A stretch of 64,000 nt of DNA from Novibacillus thermophilus (lineage in GTDB: Bacteria; Bacillota; Bacilli; Thermoactinomycetales; Novibacillaceae), in the NCBI RefSeq assembly GCF_002005165.1, contig NZ_CP019699.1, positions 3,410,001-3,474,000 of the forward strand, read 5' to 3'. The stretch's first letter is position 1. Each line of letters starts with the position of its first letter. The notes beneath the pieces were generated by a model. That model was not told where the DNA came from. It was given only the letters and a program-made list of their open reading frames with translations, and ran no database searches. The translations under genes and the position numbers were made by a program. Shown piece by piece: positions 10,179 to 19,450 of this stretch.

Positions 10179-11021
10179 ATGCCATCCGAGGAAGAAACGT
10201 ACGACATCACAAAGTGTTTAAAAGAATACCGCACCCAACGCGACCCTGCTGTTTTCGCCGAACTCATCCGCCGCAACATGGGGCTCGTGCGCAAGGTTGC
10301 AGCTGGATACAGACATTATATCGACCATCAGTTAGACTTTGAAGACTTGGTCTCTGAAGGAGTTTTCGGATTGATAGAGGCAATAGAGAAGTTTGATGAG
10401 GCGAGGGGAGTTCATTTTTCGACGTACGCCTATTGGTGGATTCAGCAGCGGATTGCAAGAGCCATCATCAATACCGGCACAACGGTCCGCATACCGGTCC
10501 ACATGGTGGAAACCGTGTTGAAGGTCAAACAAGCCGAGCACCGCTATATCTCTAAACACGGAAAGGTCAACGCGACAGCGATTTGCCGACAGCTGGACAT
10601 CCCGTTAGCGGTTTACAAACAGGCCAAAAGGGTAGAACAGCAGTTTTTCAACATGACATCCCTCGATCACCGCCCTTCTGATCGAGAAGATCGGGACGCT
10701 GAAGCCTTCGTGTCAGGCGAAACCCATTTTGTCGCTGGTGGTTTTTCGAGCCATTTTGTCGATCCTGCATTACTGGCAGAACGGCGAGACAGGCAAAGAC
10801 AATTGTATCGAGCAATAGCCCGTTGTTTAAACCCCCGTGAGCGGAATGTGGTAATCGGTCGGTTTGGCCTGTGCGGCGATCGGCCTAAGACACTTGAGGA
10901 AATTGGCGATACCTACGGTGTTACGCCGTCACGCATTCGCCAAATTGAGAAAAACGCCCTCAAGAAATTACGAAAGGCGTTAAGCTGTACTGAAAACGGC
11001 TATGACAAGATGTGCATATAA
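10179..11021 (+). CDS. RNA polymerase sigma-70 factor, group 2-like
   Basis: A 280-residue sigma factor with no region 1.1. Region 2 is well kept (NMGLVRKVAAGYRHY, then DLVSEGVFGLIEAIEKFD, then FSTYAYWWIQQRIARAI for −10 recognition), followed by TTVRIPVHMVETV of region 3.0. A shorter region 3 leads to region 4 with NPRERNVVIGRFGL and the helix-turn-helix TLEEIGDTYGVTPSRIRQIE. The pattern is nearer the housekeeping RpoD than sporulation sigmas, but it is too short to be the primary factor. A conserved acidic stretch before region 4 (SDREDRDAEAF) is unusual. No anti-sigma gene is next to it. Confidence 0.88.
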   Translation: MPSEEETYDITKCLKEYRTQRDPAVFAELIRRNMGLVRKVAAGYRHYIDHQLDFEDLVSEGVFGLIEAIEKFDEARGVHFSTYAYWWIQQRIARAIINTGTTVRIPVHMVETVLKVKQAEHRYISKHGKVNATAICRQLDIPLAVYKQAKRVEQQFFNMTSLDHRPSDREDRDAEAFVSGETHFVAGGFSSHFVDPALLAERRDRQRQLYRAIARCLNPRERNVVIGRFGLCGDRPKTLEEIGDTYGVTPSRIRQIEKNALKKLRKALSCTENGYDKMCI

Positions 11022-11323
11022 CAGCCGGAGTGGCGGCCGCCCCGGCAAAAAATACGTTACCATAAAACCTTCTCCCCAATTCCATAAAAGAAGTACAACA
11101 GCATGCTAAGTTAAAATTCCAACCTGTCAGCTCAATTAGGATGCCATAGCCTAAATATCCCTTTTATTAAGACCGACTACACTTAAAATCGGTATTTGCG
11201 CACCACCGAAGAAGTTAGAATGTTGATCAGACCAGCTGACCTGGCGGCCTCCATCCCTGAACGCGAAAGAATTGCCATAATTCCTCAATTGGCGAAATCG
11301 CGGAACCGTTTTTTTAAGACCCA
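11022..11323. other. Intergenic region, no supported gene
   Basis: The space between the sigma-factor stop and the convergent M20 gene. It is AT-rich in the middle. A plus-strand frame of about 42 codons runs from a TTG near 11199 to 11327, but it has no ribosome site and no recognisable similarity, so it is not called. No clear terminator was seen. Confidence 0.5.
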
Positions 11324-12598
11324 CTAATCGTTATCGGTTAGCCCGCACCACTGAATTAACGTCATGGCCACAATTTCAGCTGTCTGAAACACGTTGTCCA
11401 ACACGATGTACTCGTTCGGATAGTGGGCCACCTCTGTCGCGCCGGGGCCAAACACGACCGTCGGAATATCGCCCACTTGTGTTAACAATCCGCCATCGGT
11501 CCCCCACGGAGAAGCTTCCAGCACCGGCTCTTGGCCCAACACGTGCCGATACTGTTCCACCAATACACGCATAAAGGCGTGGTCTGTATCAATCGCCCCT
11601 GGCAACCACCGGGCGCCGAACCACTCGATTTGAATGGGATACTCCCGAAACCACCCGTCCTCTTGATGCAGTTTCTTTAGCCAGTGTTCCATCTCCTCTT
11701 GGGCTTGCTCCATCGTTTCATCGGGAGAAACGCCCATCCGCCCTTCAAGTCTCACCAGGTCGGGGACGGAAGACGGCCATTTCCCGCCTTCGATGACACC
11801 GACATTAATAGGGAGAGGAATCGGCGTCCTCTCGTACAGCGGATCACGGATTCTGGCATTTCTCACTTTCTCCAGTTCCCGGATGTGTTGCAGCACCTTG
11901 ACACTTTTCTCAATGGCGCTGACCCCTTCGTACCGTGTCCCGCCGTGGGCTGAACGGCCTGCCACGTAGAGGCGGAACCACATGGACCCCTGCTGTTTCG
12001 GAAAAATGCGCATGTTCGTCGGTTCTGGGATGAGGGCTGCATCAGCTTTGTACCCGCGGAGCACAGCAGCCAGCGTCCCCGCTCCGCCGCTTTCTTCTTC
12101 CACCACGCTCTGTAAGATCACATCGCCTTTCAAGGTCACCCCTAAATCCTTGAGGCACTGGAGCGCCAGGAAGAGGGACACGTTTCCCCCTTTCATGTCG
12201 GTGACACCGCGTCCGTACATTTTTTCTCCTACAACTTCCCCGCTGTACGGGGGATGCTCCCATTGGGAAGTGTCCCCTTCGGGAACGACATCGACATGTC
12301 CGTTCAATATGATCGACCGGCCGCCTCCAGTGCCTTTCAACACCCCTACCACGTTGGGGCTATTTGAAAACGTACGTCGCGGTGACGCAAAGTACGGGTG
12401 CTCCAGCAATGCGTCGCCACCCGGTTCCCACATGTCGACTTCAAAACCGAGCCGCTCCAACTGTTCCGCGACTATCTGCTGCACGCCAGATTCGTTTCCT
12501 TGTGTACTCGCTTCCTGTACCATTCGCTGTAAAAGGGCGATGCCCTCGTTGCGATGGTCTGTCATCCAACGGTGAATGTCGTCACAATCAATTGACAT
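11324..12598 (-). CDS. M20-family metallopeptidase (ArgE/DapE/YodQ-like deacylase)
   Basis: A 424-residue zinc-dependent amidohydrolase. Metal-site motifs occur in order: LNGHVDVVPEGD (His and catalytic Asp), YGRGVTDMKGG (bridging Asp), VVEEESGGAGT (general base Glu) and LIPEPT (Asp/Glu ligand); the last His is in GPGATEVAHYPNE. The lid domain begins at about GSMWFRLYVAGRSAHGG. It is the last gene of the aminotransferase–CoA-transferase–thiolase operon. In B. subtilis a similar protein, YodQ, stands beside the same CoA-transferase pair and is thought to deacetylate an acetylated amino acid in lysine breakdown. That role is inferred here from context. Confidence 0.88.
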   Translation of the reverse strand: MSIDCDDIHRWMTDHRNEGIALLQRMVQEASTQGNESGVQQIVAEQLERLGFEVDMWEPGGDALLEHPYFASPRRTFSNSPNVVGVLKGTGGGRSIILNGHVDVVPEGDTSQWEHPPYSGEVVGEKMYGRGVTDMKGGNVSLFLALQCLKDLGVTLKGDVILQSVVEEESGGAGTLAAVLRGYKADAALIPEPTNMRIFPKQQGSMWFRLYVAGRSAHGGTRYEGVSAIEKSVKVLQHIRELEKVRNARIRDPLYERTPIPLPINVGVIEGGKWPSSVPDLVRLEGRMGVSPDETMEQAQEEMEHWLKKLHQEDGWFREYPIQIEWFGARWLPGAIDTDHAFMRVLVEQYRHVLGQEPVLEASPWGTDGGLLTQVGDIPTVVFGPGATEVAHYPNEYIVLDNVFQTAEIVAMTLIQWCGLTDND

Positions 12599-12628
12599 AT
12601 TCCTGACTCCCCTCTCACAAAACGTTTT

Positions 12629-13822
12629 CTACGCAACACGCATGTTTTCGTAAACGACGGCCATGCCCATGCCACCGGCCATACACAACGTGACTAACCC
12701 GTACCGGATGTTCGAACGGAGCATTTCATTCATGAGAGTTACGGTCAATTTGGCGCCGGTGGCACCGACCGGGTGTCCCAATGCGATGGCACCGCCGTTC
12801 ACATTCACGATCCTCTCATTCAATTCCAGTTCCTTTATGACAGCTAGTGCCTGTGCGGCAAACGCTTCGTTTAATTCGACCAACCCGATGTCTTTCAACG
12901 TTAAACCGGCCAAATTCAACGCTTTTTTTACCGCGGGAACGGGACCGATCCCCATCACATCCGGTTCCACGCCGGCACTCGCAAATGCTTTGATCTTTAC
13001 CAGCGGCTGAAACCCGTTCGACACTGCCGTTTCTTCGCTCATCATCAGCACTGCGGCAGCGCCGTCATTCATCGGGCACGCATTGCCCGCCGTTACCGTG
13101 CCTCCTTCTTTAAATACCGGCCGAAGCTTTTGTAAACCGTCCATCGTGGTGTCTTTTCGGACCGATTCGTCCTGATCAAAGATCGCGACATCCCCTTTCC
13201 GGTCTTTCACTTCAACTGGAACGATTTCATCGCGAAAACGGCCTTCTTCCATCGCCTGGACCGCTTTCCGGTGACTGTCGTAGGCGAATCGGTCTTGTTC
13301 TTCCCGGCTAATGCCGTAACGCTCCGCTAACCGTTCGGCGGTCAGTCCCATGTGTTCATGGACCAGCGAACAGACGAGACCGTCCGACAGCAGGGCGTCT
13401 TCCATTTGGATATGCCCGTATTTGCTCCCCCAGCGGTTTTTTACGATGTACGGAACGTTGCTCATACTTTCGACGCCTCCGGCGACGACGACGTCTTCCT
13501 GCCCGGCAGCGATGGCTAACGCGCTATTGGCAATCGCTTTCAAGCTCGAGCCGCACGCTTTGATGACGACGTGGGCTGGGACGCGAGACGGAAATCCTGC
13601 TCGCTGAGAGGCAATGCGCGCCGAGTTCAGCCCGCCGCCGTGGACGTAGCCGTGTCCAAATACGACTTCACCGACGCATTCTTTCGGCACATTCGTTCGT
13701 TCCATTAAGGCTTCGAGTACCGTTTTTCCTAAAGTGTGAGCCGGAACGGACCGCAACGCTTTTCCGAAAGCGCCGACCGCCGTCCGAACGCCCCCGACAA
13801 TGACGACATCTTTCAATGTCAT
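12629..13822 (-). CDS. Acetyl-CoA acetyltransferase (thiolase)
   Basis: A 397-residue thiolase II-type enzyme that cleaves a 3-ketoacyl-CoA such as acetoacetyl-CoA or joins two acetyl-CoA. The nucleophile is in VVIKACGSSLKAIA, the His in NEAFAAQ and GGAIALGHPVGATG, and the second catalytic Cys in TLCMAGGMGMA. It lies 22 bp after the CoA-transferase beta subunit and 30 bp before the M20 gene, so the three are probably co-transcribed. The thiolase would finish a path in which an amino acid skeleton is turned into a CoA-bound keto acid. Confidence 0.93.
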   Translation of the reverse strand: MTLKDVVIVGGVRTAVGAFGKALRSVPAHTLGKTVLEALMERTNVPKECVGEVVFGHGYVHGGGLNSARIASQRAGFPSRVPAHVVIKACGSSLKAIANSALAIAAGQEDVVVAGGVESMSNVPYIVKNRWGSKYGHIQMEDALLSDGLVCSLVHEHMGLTAERLAERYGISREEQDRFAYDSHRKAVQAMEEGRFRDEIVPVEVKDRKGDVAIFDQDESVRKDTTMDGLQKLRPVFKEGGTVTAGNACPMNDGAAAVLMMSEETAVSNGFQPLVKIKAFASAGVEPDVMGIGPVPAVKKALNLAGLTLKDIGLVELNEAFAAQALAVIKELELNERIVNVNGGAIALGHPVGATGAKLTVTLMNEMLRSNIRYGLVTLCMAGGMGMAVVYENMRVA

Positions 13823-13844
13823 TCCCCTCTTTCGTTCGCCTGGT

Positions 13845-14507
13845 TTACGACATATTCAATAAATGGTCCGGTATTTCCAGTGACGCTTCCGTACGGTCTA
13901 TCACATCGTGCACCGTATACGGGGCCATCACTTCTCTTAACACGAGTATCCCATCCTCCACTTCCATCACGGCCATCTCCGTTATGATCATGTCCACACA
14001 CTCCGGTGCCGTCAGGGGAAGCGTACACGTTCGAACGATTTTGGGCTGGCCGTCTTTGTTCGTATGGTTCATCAAGACGATCACTTTTTTTGCTTTTTGG
14101 GCCAGTTCCATGGCGCCCCCCATCCCGGGAACGCGTTTTCCGGGAACAATCCAGTTGGCGAGGTCGCCCTTTTCGCTCACCTGGAGCGCCCCGATAATCG
14201 TGATGTCGATGTATCCCCGGCGGATCATGCCGAACGCCGTCGCACTGTCAAAGTAAGACGCCCCTTCCACGACTGTGATCGGTTCGCCCCCGGCGTTACA
14301 CAAGTGCGGGTCTTCCTCCCCTTCAGCCGGTGAAGGCCCTGTCCCGAGGATGCCATTTTCTGCATGGAACGTCACGTGAAGGTGTGAAGGGATGTAGTTC
14401 GCGACGAGCGTCGGAATGCCAATCCCTAAATTCACGATCATGCCGTCTTCAATTTCACGGGCAGCTCGCCTCGCAATGCGTTCACGGACCGATTGTCGAC
14501 TTGCCAT
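13845..14507 (-). CDS. 3-oxoacid CoA-transferase subunit B (YodR-like)
   Basis: Beta subunit of a heterodimeric class I CoA-transferase, moving CoA between succinyl- or acetyl-CoA and a 3-keto acid. The catalytic Glu lies in TFHAENGILGTG, and IVNLGIGIPTLVANY and GGAMELAQKAKKV are typical. The ATG at 14507 follows GGCGGGGGAAC, so it is preferred over an upstream ATG at 14546 that would overlap the alpha gene; length is then 220 residues. It is 14 bp after the alpha subunit stop, so the two are translationally coupled. Confidence 0.93.
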   Translation of the reverse strand: MASRQSVRERIARRAAREIEDGMIVNLGIGIPTLVANYIPSHLHVTFHAENGILGTGPSPAEGEEDPHLCNAGGEPITVVEGASYFDSATAFGMIRRGYIDITIIGALQVSEKGDLANWIVPGKRVPGMGGAMELAQKAKKVIVLMNHTNKDGQPKIVRTCTLPLTAPECVDMIITEMAVMEVEDGILVLREVMAPYTVHDVIDRTEASLEIPDHLLNMS

Positions 14508-14521
14508 GTTCCCCCGCCTTT

Positions 14522-15214
14522 CTACCCCATTTTCTCCCAAGCCCACTTCCAGGAGATGCCGCTACTCTGTACCACCATGTCCACAAAGATGCCCGGCGTG
14601 ACAATGTCCTCCGGATTCAGCGTCCCGGCAGGGACGATTTCTTCCGCTTCGGCAATCGTATATGCCCCCGCCATCGCCACAAGGGGGTTAAAGTTTCTGG
14701 CGCTCTTGTCGTAAACGAGGTTGCCGAACGTGTCGGCCTTTTTGGCGTAGACGATAGCAATCTCCGCCGTCAGCGCCGGTTCAACCAAAAACGTCTTTCC
14801 CGAGACGACGACCTTTTCTTTCCCCTTGTCAGCCATCGTTCCGATTCCCACATCCGTTAAAATCCCGCCCAAACCCATGCCTCCTGCGCGGATCCTCTCC
14901 GCTAACGTGCCTTGGGGGGAAAATTCCACTTTCATCTTTCCCTCGTTCATCAGTTTCCCGGCAACCGGATTGGAGCCGATGTGGGAAGTGATGAGGTGTT
15001 GAACCCGGCCGGCACTGACTAACCGGCCAATCCCGATATCGGGAAATCCGGCGTCATTCCCAATCAGGACTAAATCCTGGACACCTTTGGCGAGGATGCC
15101 GTCCACAAGTGTCGGCGGCGTCCCCACACCGCCAAATCCGCCGTACATGAGCGTACACCCGTCCCGAATGCGGTCGAGGGCTTCCCCGATCTCTCCCACT
15201 TTACCGCGTTTCAC
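14522..15214 (-). CDS. 3-oxoacid CoA-transferase subunit A (YodS-like)
   Basis: Alpha subunit, 230 residues, with LMYGGFGGVGTPPTLVDGI near the N-terminus and FSPQGTLAERIRAGGMGLGG in the middle. It pairs with the beta subunit encoded next. The gap to the aminotransferase before it is about 37 bp, so all belong to one operon. The close B. subtilis counterparts are in the yodTSRQ cluster, which is linked to lysine and beta-lysine breakdown. Here the lysine aminomutase and acetyltransferase genes of that cluster are not present. Confidence 0.92.
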   Translation of the reverse strand: MKRGKVGEIGEALDRIRDGCTLMYGGFGGVGTPPTLVDGILAKGVQDLVLIGNDAGFPDIGIGRLVSAGRVQHLITSHIGSNPVAGKLMNEGKMKVEFSPQGTLAERIRAGGMGLGGILTDVGIGTMADKGKEKVVVSGKTFLVEPALTAEIAIVYAKKADTFGNLVYDKSARNFNPLVAMAGAYTIAEAEEIVPAGTLNPEDIVTPGIFVDMVVQSSGISWKWAWEKMG

Positions 15215-15251
15215 TGTTCTCCACCCCTTTCATGACAGAAATGGCTCCGTT

Positions 15252-16617
15252 TTACGCACGACGCTGATCAGAGACGTTATAACGGTTCACCCACGATTCG
15301 ACGTCCGCCAGCGTTTGATCCAGCAAGGCGATCAGCTCATCTATCTCGTCTTTCTCAATCGTCAAGGGGGGGCCACGAGAATCGCATCACCCTCTGTTCC
15401 GGTCAGCCCCGCTGCAGCGGGATAAAGCAACAATCCGTTTTGCGCGGCCTGCTTCACGACCCGGTCAGTCAACGTGGTTTCGCTGCGGGGAAAGGGCTGT
15501 TTTCTTTCCCGATCAGCCACAAACTCTATCCCGATGAGAAGTCCTTTTCCCCGAATGTCGCCTACCATGTCATACTTCCGTCGAAGGACTTGCAGTTTCT
15601 CCATTACATACTGCCCGCTTTCTTCAGCCTTCTGCGCCAGTTGATGTTTCTGGACGTATTGTAATACGGCGAGGGAGACAGCCGTTGACAGTGGATTGGC
15701 GCTGTACGTATGTCCTCCCATGATCGATTTCGACCCAGCCAGAATCGTCTCCATCACCCGGTCACTCACGAGAGTTGCCGCAATAGGGGTGTACCCGCCG
15801 CTCATGCCCTTTCCGAGGGTCATCATATCCGGTACGACCCCCAATGGTCGATCGCAAACATTTTCCCTGTCCGGGCAATACCGGTCATCACTTCATCGGC
15901 AATAAACAAGATGTCGTACTTGTCACAGATCGCTTTAATGTGCTGGTAGTACTCCGGCGGCGGGACGATGGCACCCCCTGCAGCACCGATAATCGGCTCG
16001 GCGATAAAAGCGGCGACATGATCTGGCCCCAGCCGTTTAATGGCTAACTCCAGTTCCTTTGCACACAACAAACGGCAACCCGGATACGTTTGGTTAAATG
16101 GACACCGGTAACAGTAGGGGGCCGACAGAGACGGCAGGTCGTGCAACAGCGGCAAGAAGCGTTCCCGCCTGGCGACGTACCCTGACATTGACAAAGCGCC
16201 AAGCGTCATCCCGTGGTAACTCATCCAGCGAGATAACACTTTGTTTTTTTGGGGCATCCCTCTTTCTTGCCAATACTGAATGGCGATTTTCATGGCGGTT
16301 TCCGTCGCTTCAGAACCGCTGTTCACAAAAAACGCCCAATTTAAATGACCGGGCGCAAGGTTGCTCAACTGTTCCGCCAAGCGCTCAGCCGGTTCATTCG
16401 TAAATTGAGAACGAAACACGAACGACACTTTCTCCGCCTGGGTCTTCATGACATGAACAATCTCCGGCACCGCGTGGCCGATACTGGCAGTCACGGCACC
16501 AGACGAACCGTCTATATATCGTTTGCCTGTCCTGTCGTATAGATAGACCCCCTTGCCGTAATCCACAACGGGATAGTCGTCGTCCAAAACCGGTTTGATC
16601 AAATGGGTGTTTGTCAT
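15252..16617 (-). pseudogene. Class III PLP aminotransferase (YodT-like), two apparent frameshifts
   Basis: The protein reads from 16617 (MTNTHLIKPVL) to DEVMTGIARTGKMFAIDHWG, breaks at a run of five G (15838–15842), resumes as VVPDMMTLGKGMSGGY with the PLP lysine, and breaks again at a run of seven C (15366–15372) in VAPP. It should then continue LTIEKDEIDEL to the stop at 15252. One base more in each run restores a normal protein of about 455 residues. Both breaks are in homopolymers, so a sequencing error is likelier than decay. It transfers an amino group from an omega- or beta-amino acid and is the first gene of the operon, facing the PucR-type regulator. Confidence 0.85.
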
Positions 16618-16738
16618 CTGAATGTGTTCCCCTTCAAAGCATCGATGTTAACCTCATCATAGTACGGGCGCATTCCCTTTTCTATTCGTCCCGCGTTTAG
16701 AAAAACGCAGGCGATTTTTGTACACTTTGTATAAAACA

Positions 16739-16767
16739 TTGTCAGAGAATGGGATTTGCACTAAGAT
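16739..16767 (+). promoter_or_regulatory. SigA-type promoter of the PucR-like regulator
   Basis: TTGTCA at 16739–16744 and TAAGAT at 16762–16767 are 17 bp apart and lie about 33 bp before the start codon. The aminotransferase operon starts 120 bp away on the other strand, so the regulator could act on both from this interval. Confidence 0.55.
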
Positions 16768-16799
16768 AGGGACTACCAAGGATGTGAGGACGATGCAGT

Positions 16800-18449
16800 A
16801 TGGCGATCAGCATTCGGGAAGCGCTTCAACTTCCGGTCATGTCGCAAACAAAACTGGTCGCAGGGTTCGACGGACTAGACAACATGATTGAATGGGTGAC
16901 GATCGTCGAAGTACTGGAGGACATTAACCGGCTGCAGGACGGGGAATTTCTCATTACGACCGGGTTCGGTCTCATGGAAAGTGAGGAAAAACAACGCCAG
17001 TTTCAGCGTCTCATCTCGATGAAGAAGTTGTCCGGCGTTGCCATTTATACCGGCTTTTACTTACAAGAGATTCCGCCGGCGTTTATCGAAGCCGCCAACG
17101 ACCACCATCTGCCGCTGATACAAATTCCGACCAGTCTGAACTTCTCCATGATTACAAAGGCGATCTTAGAACAAATTGTCAACAACCAGATGCGTTTACT
17201 CCGCTATTCACTCAACATTCACCGGCAGTTAACCGCCCTCGCCTTAAGCAACAAAGGACTAAACGGCATTACCGAGACTCTGTCCAATTTAATCGACGGA
17301 AGCATTATCGTCTACACGAGCTTCGGGCATATCACGCACCACGCCATTCGCCACGACACAATCCGGTGGTCAGACGAGCACACATTGATCATTGACGATG
17401 AGCAAGTCCCGTTGTCCTTCCAACCTGAACGCCATTCAGAAGCCTTCAGAGAATACGTGCTGCAATCTCACAAAGTCCACACGCGGCGCATCGGCACCGA
17501 AGAGACGACGTTCGGTTACGTCGTCGCTGTCAAAGAAGAATCCCAGTGGGAAGACATGGATACCGTCGCCATTGAGCACGCAGCGACGGTGTATGCCATT
17601 GAATACTTAAAAGCGCAGGCTGTCGAAGAAACCCACATGCGCTTGCAAGGCGATTTCCTTGACGACATAATGCGTCCGGACCGCGAAAATCGGCATTCTG
17701 TCGTGCAGCGCGCCAAAAACTTCGGCCTTGATCTAACAAAAGGGAAGGCCGTATTAAACGTTCAAATTCAAAGCCCCCACACTGGAGAGACCCACATCGT
17801 CAAGCGGCTGTACGACGTGATCCACCACGTGTTGAGTTACAACGGCACGCACTTCATCGTTCGGAACAAGCACAACGGGTACCTTGTCCTCCTCGAAGTG
17901 AACCGTCAACCTGACCGCACAGCTAAACAAAAAACCGTCCACTTGAGTCGGGAAATACTCGATTACTGGAACCGTTTCTTTCCTCGCAACCCGATCGTCA
18001 TCGGAATCGGCCGCACGTACGACCACATAGACCGCATAGCTGAAAGCGCGAAAGAGGCCGACTACGCCGTGACCCTCCGGGAGCTGTTACCGAACCTGGC
18101 ACCCGTCACTCATTACGATGAACTCGGGATGTACCACCTCTTACTCACATTGAGAGAAAAGGGAGTCGAGCTTCGCGATCTTTACGAAGACCCCTTAAGC
18201 AGCTTCTTAAATGGCGACAAGCGGAATCGCGAACTGCTGATCACGTTGGAGACTTACCTCCACCACAACCAGAACATGCAACAGACCGCGAACCACTTGT
18301 ACATTCATCGACACACACTCAAATACCGCCTCATCCAGATCGAAAAAAAGACCGGCCTCTGCCTCGATTCTCCCGACGACCGCATGAAGCTGCACTTGGC
18401 GGTATTAGCTCACAAACTCGTTCAACTGATGGAGAAAAAGCTCCTTTGA
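16800..18449 (+). CDS. PucR-family transcriptional regulator
   Basis: A 549-residue cytoplasmic regulator. The N-terminal PucR domain (about 5–125) has LVAGFDGLDNMIEWVTIVEV and GEFLITTGFGL. A central ligand-type domain follows, with a GGDEF-like remnant in the RADAR region, and the C-terminal HTH_30 helix-turn-helix is in LETYLHHNQNMQQTANHLYIH RHTLKYRL. GAGGA precedes the ATG. It is divergent from the aminotransferase/CoA-transferase operon. Family members such as PucR and AdeR activate neighbouring nitrogen-compound catabolic genes, so it probably controls this operon in response to its substrate. Confidence 0.9.
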   Translation: MAISIREALQLPVMSQTKLVAGFDGLDNMIEWVTIVEVLEDINRLQDGEFLITTGFGLMESEEKQRQFQRLISMKKLSGVAIYTGFYLQEIPPAFIEAANDHHLPLIQIPTSLNFSMITKAILEQIVNNQMRLLRYSLNIHRQLTALALSNKGLNGITETLSNLIDGSIIVYTSFGHITHHAIRHDTIRWSDEHTLIIDDEQVPLSFQPERHSEAFREYVLQSHKVHTRRIGTEETTFGYVVAVKEESQWEDMDTVAIEHAATVYAIEYLKAQAVEETHMRLQGDFLDDIMRPDRENRHSVVQRAKNFGLDLTKGKAVLNVQIQSPHTGETHIVKRLYDVIHHVLSYNGTHFIVRNKHNGYLVLLEVNRQPDRTAKQKTVHLSREILDYWNRFFPRNPIVIGIGRTYDHIDRIAESAKEADYAVTLRELLPNLAPVTHYDELGMYHLLLTLREKGVELRDLYEDPLSSFLNGDKRNRELLITLETYLHHNQNMQQTANHLYIHRHTLKYRLIQIEKKTGLCLDSPDDRMKLHLAVLAHKLVQLMEKKLL

Positions 18450-18493
18450 CAAAAGAGGAGGATCGACCCTCAGATTTTGATCCCTATAAAATG

Positions 18494-18534
18494 AATCAAG
18501 TGGAGGAAAATGAGCCGTTTCCCTCCACTTGATT
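18494..18534. terminator. Shared stem-loop between convergent genes
   Basis: A perfect 13-bp stem (AATCAAGTGGAGG with CCTCCACTTGATT) lies between the convergent regulator and the amino-acid transporter operon. Only the minus-strand side is followed by a T-rich stretch, so it mostly ends the transporter transcript. Confidence 0.6.
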
Positions 18535-18564
18535 TGCATTTCACCGGCTACCTCTTCTGACCTT

Positions 18565-19410
18565 TTATAGGTCTTTAGAGATGTCTTCTCCAAAGTATTT
18601 CTCGCTAATCTCAGCGTACGTGCCGTCGTTCATGATCTCTTCCAGCGCTTTATTGATTTTCTCCAACAGTTCCTCGTTGCCCTTTTGTACGGGAATTCCC
18701 ATTTGATCGACGTACAAAGGGTCCCCGACAGGCTTTATATCAAGCCCGTTTGCGTGTATGGCGTGTTTTCCGACCAGCTCGTCGGTAATGACGGCATCGA
18801 GACGGCCTTTGACTAACAAGTCTTGAAGTGCTGTCACGTCACTGTCGTAAGTGTCAACGTGATCTGTGTATTCTTTCGCAACTTCTTCAAACGTGCTGGA
18901 AACGACGACCCCGATCTTTTTACCGGTTATATCTTCTTCTGACTGAATCGCGTCATTGTCTTCCGCGACAAATATTTGGGCACCGGATTCATAGTACGGG
19001 TTGGAAAAATCCGCCTCTTTTTCTCGTTCTTCCGTTATCGCCATGCTGCCGATGATGGCGTCAAACTTGCCTGAATTCAGTGCGGCTAAAATCGTCTGCC
19101 ACGGATTCGTGACCGGTTCGGCTTCCATCCCCATCTTTTCAGCGAGAGCTTGTCCAATTTCTACGTCAAATCCGACTAACTCGCCGCCTTCTTGGTAATT
19201 AAAAGGGGGGTACAGACCGCTCATGGCAAACGTAAACACTTTGTCATTTTCCACTGCGCCTTCTGTCTCCTGGTCAGCACTTTCCTCACCTGTCACCTCC
19301 GCCCCGCTGCCGCCTGCTGCTCCGCTCTCACTGTCTGCGCTGCCGCAAGCGATGACGACGACAGACAACAGTAACACACAAGCAAGACCCCAATACTTTC
19401 GCTGAAACAT
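18565..19410 (-). CDS. Polar amino-acid ABC transporter, substrate-binding lipoprotein
   Basis: A 281-residue family 3 solute-binding protein. The signal peptide ends in a lipobox (VVVIAC), so it is tethered outside the membrane. After an acidic linker (about 24–60) the domain opens with FTFAMSGLYPPFNY and holds GFDVEIGQALAEKMG, DAIIGSMAITEEREK and DAVITDELVG. Such proteins bind amino acids such as cystine, glutamine or arginine; which one cannot be read off. It is the last gene of the permease–ATPase–binding protein operon, 40 bp behind the ATPase. Confidence 0.92.
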   Translation of the reverse strand: MFQRKYWGLACVLLLSVVVIACGSADSESGAAGGSGAEVTGEESADQETEGAVENDKVFTFAMSGLYPPFNYQEGGELVGFDVEIGQALAEKMGMEAEPVTNPWQTILAALNSGKFDAIIGSMAITEEREKEADFSNPYYESGAQIFVAEDNDAIQSEEDITGKKIGVVVSSTFEEVAKEYTDHVDTYDSDVTALQDLLVKGRLDAVITDELVGKHAIHANGLDIKPVGDPLYVDQMGIPVQKGNEELLEKINKALEEIMNDGTYAEISEKYFGEDISKDL

Positions 19411-19450
19411 GTCGTCTCCTCCTCATTCATCAGTGTGAAACTGTATTTCT

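Noticed and set aside
11199-11327. Short plus-strand frame reading LRTTEEVRMLIRPADLAAS
   Set aside because: It looks protein-like but has a TTG start, no ribosome site and no known family, and it overlaps the M20 gene end.
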